Positions 42,271 to 56,087 of a stretch of 64,000 nucleotides of DNA are shown here, piece by piece. Origin of the DNA: Chanos chanos (Eukaryota > Chordata > Actinopteri > Gonorynchiformes > Chanidae); contig NC_044497.1 of the NCBI RefSeq assembly GCF_902362185.1, positions 34,135,501 to 34,199,500 of the forward strand. The letters are read 5' to 3'. Both the position numbers and the translations under genes were made by a program. Below the pieces are notes generated by a model. The model ran no database searches. It had not been told where the DNA came from and was given only the letters and a program-made list of their open reading frames with translations. The number at the start of each line of letters is the position of its first letter. Within the stretch, counting starts at the first letter, position 1.

Positions 42271-42737
42271 AAGTGGACTGTGGTAGGTCAGACATCAACA
42301 TCTTAGACCAACTGTTAGCCTAAGATGGAGGCTGTATGTTTGAGGATGCCATATACCTACCTGTCAATATTTGATCCAGCACTCAATCCAACTGCTAACC
42401 AACAAAGAGTTCCGAGCAGTCATTATTAGCATTGTTAACGTTTGAATTAGTTTTGCACTGAAAAATTATAGGAAAAAATGGAATACAATCATTTGCATTA
42501 TAAATTGATTTTTAATTAACTCAGTTAATTAATTTAATCTAATAATTTGTGTTTGAAACCTCATATTCTGAACAAACTGACAACCTGTACAGTGAACAGT
42601 GTTTATTAAATATACGTGAGCTTGTTGTTCAGACAGATTGTAAATAGAAGAGGATGGATTTATTGCTGTGCATAATTACTGGATTGGAGAGATATTATTT
42701 ATTTGTGCTGTGTCTTCCTTTGAATAGACATTATATT

Positions 42738-42738
42738 T

Positions 42739-42776
<38 letters not shown>
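42738..42776. repeat. (GT)n microsatellite
   Basis: GT repeat in the presumed atp6ap1 3' UTR. Confidence 0.9.
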
Positions 42777-42778
<2 letters not shown>

Positions 42779-45215
42779 TTACAGTAGTTGCCCAGTTAAC
42801 TGTATGGTTTTATGTGTGTAGTTCCTGCTGTCAGCTGTATAAAAGAGGGAATGTGTATGTTATATAGTTTTTTGGTCCCTTATCTGTGCACAGTCATGCT
42901 CTTTGTGCAGCTGTTCTTGTATGCACCATATTGCAATGTCGTTCATGAAAGGATTGTTGAAAAAAATGAGTAAGAAGGGAGACTTACTAAATTAAAATGA
43001 GAAATCTGTTTCAAAAGGGAATTAAGCAAATGTGTACTTTATCAATTCAGACTGACCAACCTAATGAATCATTTCTATGTGTGTACCTCTTCATAACTAA
43101 TCACCAAGTATATGGAACCTATGACTGGAGAGGATGTTCAATAAAAAGGAGAAGTTCAGTAACTTGAGTAGTCGTTCATTTTTCTTTGACCTACTGTCAG
43201 TTCTAATATGAAAATATCTGTCATAGACCACTTGCCTGGTAGAGAATATAAATTTCAGTTCTGTGTATTTGTTTTCCTGTATATGGCTAACCAAGGGAGA
43301 GGACAAAAACAAAACCTTTACAGTAAACGTATTTTTGTTTTATATTATCGTGAATTTTTGAATTGAGCTCAGTTTCCACTCTGAGTGGAATATTACTAAG
43401 TAGGCCCCCACACCTTGGCTAAGAGCTTGAATGCTTTCCAAATCATGAGTCTTGAGTGGTCTCACGAGAAGGCTGCATGCCCCTGAACACTGGAGTGCTG
43501 AGTTGGCAGGAACGTGCAAACATTTAAAATAGTCAGACTGGACGCATAAAAGAACAGACTGTGGAAAGAGTTGTGTTGTAGCGTGGGTATGTTTAGGCGT
43601 TTTGTTTGATATCCTCTGCCTTTATGGTTAGCCTCCGTGTATTGCTAATGTCCAAGGCAATGATCGCACTACCAAAGGTCGTTTCTTTCATTCATTCACT
43701 GTAAGTTTACTGGAATGACATTGTGAAATTTTCCATACTTCTTGATGTGATACTGGTGACTTCATGTGGTCAGTGGTGACCACAGTAATCAATGCACCTT
43801 TTCCACACTGTATGACTGCATACTACAATGAAGTTTGCATTCTAATATTTTTCTTATATTAGTTTTCATAAAAGTCAAGAGATAAATTTATCACACTCCA
43901 ATATATTGCTGGTTGAAGAGCTTTGTTGAACACAGACATTGTTTGCAGGCTCCAGGGTTCATCTTCACCATGTCTAAAGAATGTTTTCATATCCTAAAAA
44001 ACATACAATAAAGAAATATAACCAGAGGTTGTAGGTTTTTCTAAGCATGCTGATGACATACATTAAAATGTAGTCACGAAACCAGATAGTGCAGCTTGTA
44101 CCAAAACAATCTTCACTTTGTTCCTTTGTTTCCATCACTATTCATTGCTTTTTGTTGACCTCATGTTCTTAGTCTTTCTTTCTTCTGTGGTATGTGGCAG
44201 ATACAGTAAAAAAACAAACAAACCTCAAGCGCCATATAATGTCACACCATATGCGTTCACTTCAGATACCTCACTGACAGGAATGGTAGGTGTTATCAGG
44301 AATCATCTCAACTCCTTACTGCAACCTCACCTCAAAATATGTGATGTTTTATGGGAAAATGAGGATCTAGCAACAAAACACGGAATGACTGTGTATATTT
44401 CTAAAGAAATTAAACATATATAAAGCTTTGAAGTCTCAAGCCCTGTGAATTTAGCGCTAGACCTGGTGGTAAACTAGACCATTTTTTCAATCTCTCGACA
44501 ACACCAAGGTTTCCAAGGTGTTTCTATGTTATAGTAAGCTATCATATAAGCCCAAGAGATTAGATCTTTGTTTTAGCAGAGTAAATAAAATGAATAAATA
44601 AATTAATTAATAAAACACTATAAAAGAACTACACAAACCAGAAACCTCATGGTAAGACTTACTGACACATTTTCACAGTGGGAGACATTAGTCAGTTTGA
44701 TGTTTTTTATATACATCTCATTTGTATTTCATGCAGAATTACTTTTATGCTTACTTGAAAGACAAATTGATGTTGGTCATAGTAGGCTATATTTCATACT
44801 ACTTGTAATCATGGATAGCATCATAGTCAACGGAGAAATTAACTGAATTTTTTGTTCCAACAGTCAAGTGAAGTAATGGGTGTGGTCACCTTCAGTACTG
44901 TATTAAGACTGTATTTTGTAAATCTCGACAGAATTGTTTTTGACATTGCTCATTTGTTGCACGGTATTCCCTTTCAAAACCCCTTTTCCATTCTCTGTTT
45001 TTTTTTTCATTTTATTTTATTCTTAAAAGTTCATAGTTTTAAGAAATGCCGCTGTGTGGTTTAAGTCATATCTTTGGTATAAAGACAGAATAAATACGAG
45101 GCAAAATGAAACTGAACATATCGAAATAAAGACAGGTAGAGATATACTGTGTGGGACAAATACTTCCCTGGGCAGCAGTATTCAGGGTTGATATGGGGTC
45201 AATATTTGAACTTTG

Positions 45216-45229
45216 ATGCCCTCTTGTGG
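45216..45229 (-). promoter_or_regulatory. CTCF-like core motif, reverse
   Basis: Read on the minus strand this is CCACAAGAGGGCAT, a near match to the CTCF core. It points toward the motif at 42257. Confidence 0.35.
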
Positions 45230-47385
45230 TCAAATGGTGAAAATATGTGATCAAAAATACGTGCAGGAAGGGCAACAATCCAAACACACGCTCCAACCAC
45301 AGACCGTTCAAAACACAGGTCCCTAAAAGAAAAAAAACTTCCATCTTTTGAAGCAGAGAGCAATCATGGGGCTGTTTCCTTGAGCTTTACTGCAGATGTT
45401 CAAAGACAAGGTATTAATCAACATTATTCCACTTATCGGTGCAGAGGTAAATCGATCATTGTCCCTTGGTCCCTAGAATCTTACGAGCAACTAGTACATA
45501 TAGGGTATTCAGGGGAGTCTTTCAAAGCCACTCTCTAACATCTGTATGGGCATCTGTTACTGAAGGACAGCCGCTTAATTCCGTTGGCGTGTTGGTTACC
45601 ACTACTCTCTCTCTCTCTCTCTCTCTTTTATGTAATCGGATATGGGTCTATTTCACTCAAGATTTCAAACAGCCCATATGTAGGTCAATTACTGCACATA
45701 CGCATACTACAGTGTGAACTGAGACACAGAACTGATTCCATCATACAGTTAAACTTTAAGAATGAAAAACACGTTAGTGATGATGTGGTCAGTTAACTGA
45801 CTGTGTCTAAATATTGCAAGACTTGATGAGAAATAAAAATTATAATATCATTATAGCAGCACCCAGAATTCTCTTCCTTTTAATCCCCCTCCTGTGCTTC
45901 ACATCTGTGCCTCCCTTTCTCACGTGCATAGACGGATGATCTGCTTGCTGTGGTTCCCATAGCTCTCGCAATCTCGCTTTCTGGAGGCCTCAAAAGAGCT
46001 ATCTCCCTTACTTGTAGCCTAATCCCACATGTGAAAGTGAAATTAGAGAGCCAACGAGAATCTTGTCTTTCTTATTCATCTTGTTTTCCACCTTTTCCCA
46101 TCTTCAATCAGAACAGAGACTGTGTTTTAAATCGTATTGAAGCCGTGTAAAACAGGCGAACGAATGACGCAGTTCTTTGTGAGTGAACAACATCTGTTTC
46201 GATTTGTCATGTTAAACAAGCTGTGAAACTGCTCCGGTTCTCAGACCTTTCCAGACCCTTTGAAGAATGTGACTGTGGGTTAAGATATTTGAGTTTTGAA
46301 GTCTTTCCACATTAAATAAGTCATTTCCAGTCTCCACCTGTTTTCTTCCTTATCGGAAATATCTTAATCTTTGCTGTTCGGTTTATCAAACATTTCTAGT
46401 GTGGAAAATTAGAATAGCTGTATCTTCCCGCTACGGGATACAGACGAAATTTTCGTCCTGTTGTAACTTGTTTGGTCCATAATCCATAATAAATTTGTTT
46501 CCATGAAGGCATGTGTTAAATTACTTGGGCCAGACTAGGTCGGGAAAGACCAAGTTGTCGTTTCATTTGTGAAGAATAAACATCTGTTCTTGTGTAGATC
46601 TTTCTGGTACAGCTGTAACTCAGGTGCCCTAGTTACTGACAGTTTAACATGGGAAAAAGGCCTAAACTAGGTTTTCTCCCCCTACTATTAGATAAATAGT
46701 TCACATGGAGAGACTGGGTTCCCCATACAGGGACTGTGTATATGCCACTTTGGTCAAGTGGTCAAAAAATTATTCCAACAAAACCCTGGCCAGCTTGGAC
46801 ACCCACAAGCAATCATAATAAATTTGTGCGGAATAAGTTACTTTTTGAAAACAGCTTAGAACCATACGTCCACATCAAAATTAAACATTGTTTCAAAATA
46901 TAATGTGTCAAAGTGATAACAGGGGCAAATGTGCTTGAGTAATTTAACACATTTACGGGTTAAATACACGAGGAAAGTTTGTTGCGGGAAAGTTTGTGTT
47001 CCGTATATCTTTAAAAAGACAAAACTCCTCCCTCCTCTCGGACATTGCTGTCATCTAAACATCACTAGGCTGAGAAAACGTGGTTGCGCCTTGTAAACGC
47101 AGAATTGTTGTGCGCTTAGTCATTACTTACCGTGAATCGAGCACTCAGGTGCAAGGCTGTGAGACGCATTTACTTAGCTTAATCGGTACCGCATAATAAC
47201 AAGGTGGATTGTAAAGATTCTGTGCTTCCTTTCAAAGCGGCAAAGGCAACGAATACGGTCCAACTTCAAAAACTCGCATAAACAGAGTAATAATGCCGTC
47301 CTCGCTTTATGGTTTATTTTTTCACAAGATTTGCGATCCTTTTAGAACTGTGTCACTTAGGACCTGATTTAGTTGTTTTGGGAAA

Positions 47386-47424
47386 ATGGTGATGAGCGCA
47401 GTACACTGGATGAGACTAAAATGA
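47386..47424 (+). promoter_or_regulatory. dusp7: Upstream ORF overlapping the dusp7 start
   Basis: A 12-codon frame starts with ATG at 47386 in good context (A at -3, G at +4) and ends at TGA 47422-47424. Its stop overlaps the dusp7 ATG in the pattern ATGA. Such an arrangement can limit or couple translation of the main frame. Whether the mRNA starts upstream of it is not shown. Confidence 0.5.
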
Positions 47425-50003
47425 TGCCCAATAAGAGTGTAGACTGGCTGCAAATCCAACTACACTCTGGTGCGAGTTCGTTGTTGCTACTGGATTGTCG
47501 ATCACACGAACTGTACGAATCGTCTCATATCGAGACAGCGATAAATTTGGTTATTCCAGGGTTAATGCTTCGCAGATTTAAGAAGGGGAACCTGCCCATT
47601 CGATCCATCATTCCGAAAAGTGAAGATAAGGAAAAGTTTGTCAGGCGCTACAAGACGGACACTGTGATTCTTTACGATGAAGCTACCTGGGACTGGCAGG
47701 AGAGTGGAACCAGTGGCTCAATTCTCCAACTAGTACTGCAAAAACTCTGGGACGAAGGATGTGAAGCATTTTACTTGGAAGGCAAGTTATAAATGTTTAT
47801 GCCAATTTAATACGTTTTCTTAAAAAAGTGATTCCGTTGTATATTATTAGCCCATTTACATTTACAATTACACATACTGCAAGATCTCATTTAATATTAG
47901 TCTATAGTAACCATCAGTTAAACATGTTTCTAAATTAGGCGGTTATTTTATCCTCATGCTTATTACACTGTTTACAGACATGTGGAGTTGTTTTGGCTTG
48001 TTTGCATACTGGGAAAGTTTTAAGAGTCACACACACACACACGCACACACACACACACAGAGCTTATCTCCTTAGCTTTCTCAACTGACTGTACATCTAT
48101 TGCAGATTTATGGTTAAGTTTGTGTTCTGTCCTTGTAAGACTTTGCTAACTCCAGATAATTATGGCTACTGTGATAATGAAAATGTGTATTAAGGAATAA
48201 CTTGTATGACCCCACAATTCAATGGCCAATTTATACAGCAATTTTAAACTTTCTTAAGCTTTAAACTTTCAAGCAGTGAAAATAATTTTGTCATTTTTGG
48301 AGAAATTTACTGAAGTCAAAAATTGTTGGATCCACAATCAAGTAACACACGTAAGTCTGCTTTATGTTTCTCACACATCTCCATATAACTGCTCTACAGG
48401 TGGATTCATCAGGTTTCAGAGTGAGTATCCAGAGCACTGCGAGACTTTGATTGATAGCTCCTGCTCCAGCTACTCTCCCCCACTGTCAGCTCTGGGTCTG
48501 AGTAGCCTTCAGATTAGTTCTGACTGTTCTGATGTAGAGTCGGACCGGGAACCCAGCAGTGCTGCCGACTATGAGGAGAGTCCCATATGCAACATCCAGC
48601 CTGCCCGCCCAGTCCAAATTCTCCCTCACCTCTACCTGGGCTGTGCCAAAGATTCCCGAAACCTAGACGTGCTCGGACAGTACAACATTAAGTACATCCT
48701 AAATGTAACGCCAAACCTGCCCAACATGTTTGAACATGACGGCCATATCCGCTATAAACAGATCCCCATCTCCGATCACTGGAGTCAGAACCTGTCACAA
48801 TTCTTCCCTGAAGCTATAGCCTTTATTGGTAAGCAATACACACCATTTGTTTATATTTAATGATGTGTTCACAGTTTTCACTTCGTTTCAGATGTCCGCT
48901 CATATTTCTGACAGGTTTTTCATTGCAGCATGCCTATAGAATGTGGTTATTGTAAGGTTCACATAAAAAGGCAGAGTTTAGATTATTTCGAAGTTTGAAA
49001 TATATTCATGGAAAGTGATTGGTGTTTCACTATGTTAAACAATCCTTAGATTGGACTATTTTAGTGAGTTGGTGATATTCACCCACGCACAGTCTTTGTA
49101 GAGATAGACTTTGCAGTGAATTATACTGTTGGTCACAGGTAAGTAAAGCCATGTTTTCTGTCTGCTTGTTCAGCAATGTGGTTTTGTGGTCACTGAGTAC
49201 ACACTCTCTCATTTCAGTAACAGACCAAGAAATTCCATCTTTATTTTAAGAGCCATGAGTAATCTGCTGAACTGTCATTCATCTCACAACAAAAATTTAA
49301 AAAGTTTTCTTCTTTACTTCTGACTTTAACAAAATTGCCTAGTAATAGCAGGAGTATGTAGAATCTACTGGAATTATGTAATGCCATGCAGGTGACAAAA
49401 AGCTGTCATGACTGAAAAGTATACCTCACGATGAGGCTTCATCACAGCATGTCATTAAGATATAACAGCTTGAAGAACTTACCTGATGTCATTTTGCTGG
49501 ATTAGTGTTATCCACACAAAAGAAACAACCAATTTAATCTCATAACATATCTTAATAGCATATTAGTGGTTAGAAATGATTGACGTTAATGCTTTTCCTG
49601 GAACTGGTTGTCTAGGAAACCTTTTGATGCTTATTCTGTGACATTTCTTTGACTTTGATATTTCTTAGACTTTGACTTTTTTTCGTGACCTGCAGATGAA
49701 GCTCGATCCAAAAAGTGTGGGGTCCTGGTCCATTGTCTGGCAGGGATCAGTCGGTCAGTAACGGTGACTGTCGCTTATCTTATGCAGAGACTCAACCTGT
49801 CCCTCAATGATGCATATGACTTTGTCAAACGGAAAAAGTCAAACATTTCACCAAACTTCAATTTCATGGGCCAGCTATTAGACTTTGAGAGGACACTCCA
49901 GCTAAATAGTCCATTTGACAACCAGTCTGGTGATGGACAGCTCTACTTCACTACCCCGACAAATCACAATGTTTTCCAGTTGGATACGCTGGAATCTACC
50001 TGA
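47421..50003 (+). CDS. dusp7: Dual-specificity phosphatase 7 (MKP-X)
   Basis: Three coding exons, 47421-47781, 48400-48828 and 49696-50003, give 1098 nt and 365 residues. The enzyme removes phosphate from Thr and Tyr of ERK MAP kinases, mainly in the cytoplasm. An N-terminal rhodanese-like domain carries the kinase-interaction arginines R51-R52. The catalytic domain has general acid D246 and the signature HCLAGISR with C277 and R283. It ends in [20 protein letters not shown], close to DUSP7. Phrases such as DEARSKKCG and [11 protein letters not shown] also favour DUSP7 over DUSP6 and DUSP9. Mammalian DUSP7 has a long alanine/glycine-rich N-terminal extension that is absent here. A second ATG directly follows the first. 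The first intron uses a GC donor. tnnc1, also on human 3p21, is the next gene. Confidence 0.93.
47782..47783 (+). other. dusp7: GC splice donor of dusp7 intron 1
   Basis: The exon ends GAAG and the intron begins GCAAGT, matching the strict consensus of GC-AG introns. Joining to 48400 gives YLEGGFIRFQ, as in all DUSP6/7/9 proteins. The nearest GT (47787) would shift the frame. Confidence 0.85.
48029..48059. repeat. (CA)n microsatellite
   Basis: CA repeat in dusp7 intron 1. Confidence 0.9.
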
Positions 50004-53000
50004 CAGCTGTTATTGGTAATTGTCATCTCTTTGAATGGTGGCTCTTTAGCTATGAGGAATTCCAAAGTGGAAGGCATCTGGACTGGTCATTAGAGTATTG
50101 AGACTTTAGTAAACGAAGTATGGATGTTGACTCAGCTTCACTTTAATAACTGCAAAATATTGCTTCTTATTGAACTTGTTTCTTCTATTACCTGTAACAT
50201 GTAAAGTGCTAAACATAACACTGCAAGGTGAATGAAATTTTGGGAGCTGGCAGAGTCACTTTAGTTATGAGGGCAAGGTCACTAACTCTCAGTTTACAAG
50301 GATCACACCCTTTCCCACACCCAGAAATAGTCTATATGTTTCCATACAATGGTCTTTTTAAAGGTTCAAGGTTAGGAAAGGCATTTGCTTTTTTAAAATT
50401 GTTCACAGAACTTCTATATTTTTACAAAATTGTAAATGGAAAAAAAAATCATTGCTGTGACTCATTGTAGCTATTTTCCTGTGCCCACTAGAAGAGTTTC
50501 AATTTGACGATATTGAAAGTATGAAAGAATGGTGTCTCTTCATTGTGAGGTATATATGACTACTTAGGGCTAAATGATATGCTGTTTTTCTAAAGTCCCA
50601 ACACCTACATGCCTTTCATACTCAATTGTATTGACTGAAAGTATATGTTACAGTTAAAATGAGTAAAATGCAACATATAGTTGTAGATAAGGTATGAGCA
50701 CATTGTAATGTTCATGTAATGTAAGCTGATTTGGAACAGTGTTTTGAGATATCAGAGATGAGCAACAACAGGTTCAGCTATTATTGATGGTTTATGTCTC
50801 AGCAGTACTTCCACTGATCTAAATGGGGATTTCAGATAATATAAGGAGTTACTTGGACCCAGACAAATCTGCTGATTTGAATGTTTTTGAGCTGATGTTA
50901 ACTTACGTAAGCTTTGTAGTGGTTAAACTTATGAAATACATATACAGTTATCTCAGCACGGAATAGCCTGGATATTTTCATACAATGGTACATATTTTTT
51001 ATTTGCATTTGTAAATCATCTTGAAGAAATTGTTTAAGGTGATGTCCTTATGTTTTTATCTACATATATACAAAAATTATAACAATGGCAGCTTGATCAT
51101 AACACAGGAGATATATTGTTCTTTACTAGATATGCAGTGTGCTTAATTGTGCTTAAGGTCTACAGCATAGATTTCTTTATGACGTAGTCTGCTCACCTAC
51201 GGCTGTTCCACGTGTGTTTGCTCTGCTTTTCTCTATGTAGCAAACAGTATCTTAAAGTATGCGTTCACACACAATTCTTTCTCATATTTGAACTTAATCC
51301 TTTATAAGAAATCTGGTAACAGTTTCGTTTAGTGAAATCTTTTTTTACTTCTTTGTGTGAAGGCTATGATTGGTTTCTTATTTCTTTTTCTCATACTGGA
51401 TTTTATGAATTTAAAATTGGGGCTTTATTTCACACATTTGTTAAGCTGTGTCCAGGGGAAAATAGGTTGATTTAAAAGTGCTAAAATATCGAAAGACAAT
51501 ATCTCTTTTAGAGCATGCCAATGTTATTAAACCTCTCTGAGGTGGATCTCAGGAATTCACATACTTGTCCTTGTTCAATTTCTTGTACTGGCTGATGAAT
51601 GTTTATATCCACATATACTATAAAATGCAAACACTGTGGATGTGGCCTGTGTAGGGTATATGATTTCAAAGGCTTACTACAGCTGTGGTAATAAGCATCA
51701 CCAAGTGTACACATATAAAGCCAAATTTCTCCTACAAATAAATAAAAGAAAAAATGCTTCTTAAAAGTCTGCTCTTGGCTACATTTTCCTGTTAGGTGCA
51801 CTGGACGATTTCCAAAAACCAAAATTATTCATTGTAAGTTCAGAATTTGTCTTGGTAGATCCTTAGAGCGCAGTTGCTCTAAGATGCTCCAGAAAGCAAC
51901 TACTGCACTTTAAGATACAGCAACAATGCAAACAACATTGCTTTGACTCCCACGAAAGATACCTTTACCTTTATCGCATCGTCGCCCTTTCTTTCATTTT
52001 ATTCTCCCGGGGTTCGTGTGACAACTCGTGTGAGAACAGTGGCTAGAGCTTCCTGTTTCTTTGAGGTCGTCAGATACATACTCACATGACGCAGAGAGAT
52101 ATCTAAACCACAACTGACACACTTCCCCTTCAAACCACAAACGACACACCCATTTCCCTCTCAGCTCCCTCTCTCCTCAGCATGTCAACCAAATTTAGAG
52201 TGTGAGAGACTCACACGTGTTGTGCTCTTTGGTACAGCCCTGAATTTTGAGAACGTTGTTACTTTAAGCCCACTTTTACTTTACGGGTTTCAGACTGAAA
52301 AATAAAAGAACAGACGAAGGAAATGACTGAAATAATGATTGAGAATGAAAAATGAAGAATGATTTAGAAATGATGAGATGATTTAAAAACACTAATGTTG
52401 ACAGAAGCATATTGCTAATGAAAGTTTCAAAAGCCCATTGCATCACTCTCTCACTACAATATGAGTAGGTTTTTGCGAGTAGTTTGGTCATACATGAATG
52501 GTCCCTTACCGTAAAGACAGGGGAAAAATAAAGACTTTCTAAAAGGTTTATTATGATGTAAAAAGATGTAGATATTGCCAGAGCACCAAATTAACTGCTG
52601 ATTTAATCTAGTATGAGGACACAGGATGCTGTTTAAGAAAACTGGTTCTGTGTCAACCACTTTAGGGCAAGGGGATAGGTCTGAAAAGGTAAGAATGAAG
52701 AAGTGGACATTATTAGATTCCCAGGCCATTTGGGGTACTTGAGAATGCATATGCTAGTTAAGCACACCGAAATATATTTGAAAATAATATAGATATCACG
52801 GATTTGTTTCTCCCAGATTCCCATAACAACATTCAGTGTGTTCTCAGTTCAGACAGTGCTCTTTGGGTACTCTCACACTTTCTGTTACAGTTGAGAGATC
52901 TTAATGTGGAAAGCTTAATGTTAAAAGTAGAAATAATAATTGAATTGCTCATTCATCTCAACTAACAGAAAGTGAAATGGTATTATCTCAGTCAGAGTTG

Positions 53001-54342
53001 CAGGATTAGAAATGTTACTACATTTCAAGCTTTTCCTGTCAGAGAATGACTCAGCTCAAAGTTTAAATCATAGCAGCAACGTGCTGGATCAAAATCATCA
53101 GCCAGATTTCTGTCAGTTCATGCCCACCATAAAACTGAACTGTAACCCTAACCTCACCCCACCCCCATCTGTAACCAACCATAACCACTCATACACGTGC
53201 ATGCACCTGGGCACAAACGGCTGGCCGTGTTTGTTGATAGGACAGATTATCAAGCCGAAGTATTTGCTCTTTGACTCTGGATGAATTTTTTTTCCCCACT
53301 TCTATCACTTCAGTAAAAAAAAAAAGTCATTGCTCACTGAACAGAAACTGTCAGACCTGCAACAGAGAAATAACTCATCAACATCAACAAACAATTAAAA
53401 AGCAGACAATATGTCTTCAATGCGACATTGTGCCTGTTCTGTCTGAATGCTAGTTCAACAGATTACCTTTTAAATATTCTATTTTTCAGCATTCCCTTAC
53501 CTGCTGTCAAAGATTCACAGAGAATAGAAGCACCCACCTTTCTGGCTGTCTCTACTTTGTTGTGTTTAACTTCCCCCCAACCAGTAAATATTTGAATGGA
53601 TTCAACTCATTGCTTTTGTACTACAAATATAGATCAGCAGTTAAGTTATACATGACCAGTGGTAACAGTCCAACGCTTCCAATAACAGAAGGCCCTTTCA
53701 ACATACATGTTTTTTTTTAATTTTTCCTAAGTCGTATATGCATGGTCATTTTAATTTCTTCTCAGTCACATTTTACTAGTCTTCGGCAGACATCGCTGTG
53801 CTTGTATTTTATAGGCAGAACATTTACAAGCATGTAGTGATTTGACACCGAACTGTGAAATCATCTTTTGGTGATCAAGATATGACTTAAAATAATATTT
53901 TTCATTTCTGCTGGGCTTTCAAATGCCTGGTCCCTTTCATTTTCAGAAAGAAATTACTGTACGGTGTTATAATTAATATTGGAAATCATTCATCCTTTTT
54001 TCCCCCACCACCTCTGGTTTAAGGCTATGTACGATCACAGATTAGTGCAGTCTCTCCCAGCCACACAGAGAGAGGCCCTCAAAGGAAGAATTCAGTCAAA
54101 AGTGGAGAATTCGGTTCAAAGGACATAGCAATGATTATATACATCTATTATATACATCTATTTTGGACAACCTAATGTATTTATAACAGTCCCCAGTGTT
54201 TTTCAATGCATTAACAGTGAATGTAAATATTATTATAAACACACAAAAATAAGCAACAGACCCCCTGCAGAGCTTCATCTATTTTCCTGTATTAATGGAT
54301 ATGAAACCGTAGTTTTTACCCCAACAATCCCTCATTTACTCC

Positions 54343-54420
54343 TTTCATTCATTAGATAGGAATATTTGCCTTTCATTCACTAGATAGGAATATTTGCCTT
54401 TCATTCACTAGATAGGAATA
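54343..54420. repeat. 28-bp minisatellite
   Basis: About 2.8 copies of a 28-base unit that includes CACTAGATAGGAATATTTGC. Confidence 0.9.
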
Positions 54421-55414
54421 GCAGGACAATGCTGGTAACTTTTAGAAAGTACCAGTAAGGTCAGAGATGTTTAGTTTGGCATTGTTGTTGTCATGGTGAT
54501 ATTTTAGGACTGCTGAAGGTGAGCAGGTTCCCGGAGAGGAGCTCAGTCAGCGCAGAGGCCTCTGTTTTCCAGAGCCAAGGGTCATTACCTCCAGTCAAAA
54601 TACAGCTCTGAGCGATTAAATCTTAAGAAATTCAAATGCATAAAAAATCGCTATGTACTGACTGCTAACAGCTTACAATGAGGTTCTGTTCTGACGACTC
54701 CATTATAAGTCGATTTTGTAGTAAGTTGGAAATCCCCTTATATTTCCTGCACCATGCACAAGACTGGACATTTCAACACACTGAGTCTCAAACAACAACA
54801 AATATGGCAGTACAGCCAGCTGATGTTATTGTACTACAAATGGAACGGTCATTGTTAGATGTTTTGTCCAAACCTTTCTACTCTAAAATATTGTAATAAG
54901 GTTAATGGGACAGCCATCACACGTCAGGTGTTTGTAATTCACGTATGTCATTAGTGAAGGACAACCTGTACTCAGAATAGTAAAGCCCTGTGCGTAGTCG
55001 TGCATGGTTCAGCATACATACACTCCAGTATTTTTTGCAGAAAATTGGCATGATTTAGGCTAAGGCCTTAGATCTTTCAATTTCTCACAAAGTGTTTATG
55101 AAGATCATGTTTTGGATAAAATACGTAGATTTCGGTAAATAGATTATTAGGTCATATGTATATTGAGGACACGCAGAATCTGAGAAGAGAAAAAATGGAA
55201 CCATCTGTTACAGCCCTGGGCGACAGCATCTATGGCCAACTTCTCCATCCGGTCATTTGTACAGAGCTGTAACACGGAAGTGCCAGACCAGGCCGCCCAG
55301 TCAAGTGACTGTGGAACGTGGCGTGACAGGCGTCGGAGAAGGCTCAACTTAAAAAACTCACAGTGAGTCATAGAGGAAGCAAAAATGCTGTCAAACAGGG
55401 TTGGTGAGGTGCAA

Positions 55415-55522
55415 AAAACACACACACTCCCACACACACACACATACACACGCACACAAGCACACGCACACATGCATGCACGCTTGTACTCACGCGCGTG
55501 CGCGCACACACACACACACACA
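55415..55522. repeat. Interrupted (CA)n microsatellite
   Basis: About 100 bases of CA with GCA, TGCA and CG interruptions, the source of a false Cys/Val-rich frame on the minus strand. Confidence 0.9.
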
Positions 55523-56087
55523 AAACAGCCATCAATGAGTGTATGATTCCTGCTTATAGTTCCTGTAAACCAGTTCCTGTAATCCTGAGCTCATAAGGTA
55601 GAAGAATGTCATTAAAAGTAGGAACGTTTTTCTGTTGGTGACTTGTTTGGGTCATTTACCTCAGATTATGTCAAGTTATTGTAAATGACAGGGAAGAAAT
55701 TGTTGTGAAATGTGAAGTTTATAGTGAGGTCTGCCAAAACATTTTGAAATAGGGAAATTTGTTCAGTTGGGGTATCTTGTCTGAATATAGACTAACCAGT
55801 TGAACCAGCTTAGTGAACTTTAAGCGTGATGTTTTTTTATCATTACCCGAGTACTGTGCTATGGTGGTGGATCTCAAATCCAATGAGCACTGCGAAGGTG
55901 ATATAAAGCAGATGATGAAGTATTAGATTTTAGAATGCTTTTACACATAGAGCCAGACCAGAACCATAAGATGTATGTATTCAATCCCAATAAGTTCCAT
56001 GAAAACCTGTGAAAACTGTGTTGTCTTGACAGATGAGAACCATTAGTCTAACGTAATGTCAGTGACAAAGGAAGACAAGCTTTTTTT

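Larger units (their letters stand above)
41259..47385. other. atp6ap1 3' UTR and gap to dusp7
   Basis: AATAAA at 43140-43145 is a candidate atp6ap1 poly(A) site, for a 3' UTR of about 1.9 kb. Beyond it I see no exon or recognisable repeat family. There is a (GT)n tract near 42738-42776, a (CT)n tract at 45604-45627 and two CTCF-like motifs. Open frames such as 44118-44423 lack family features. The end must contain the dusp7 promoter and 5' UTR. Confidence 0.5.

Noticed and set aside
44118-44423. 101-codon plus-strand frame starting MFLCFHHYSLL
   Set aside because: Hydrophobic start aside, there is no domain, splice context or similarity that I recognise; a frame of this size is expected by chance in AT-rich gaps.
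47421-50003. dusp6 or dusp9 as the name for the phosphatase gene
   Set aside because: DEARSKKCG, the SDCSD..ESDRE stretch and the TNHN..LxTLEST tail fit DUSP7 better, and tnnc1 and slc25a20 share the DUSP7 human region.
53012-53284. 90-codon frame rich in Asn and His
   Set aside because: No family features, and codon use looks like random AT-rich DNA.
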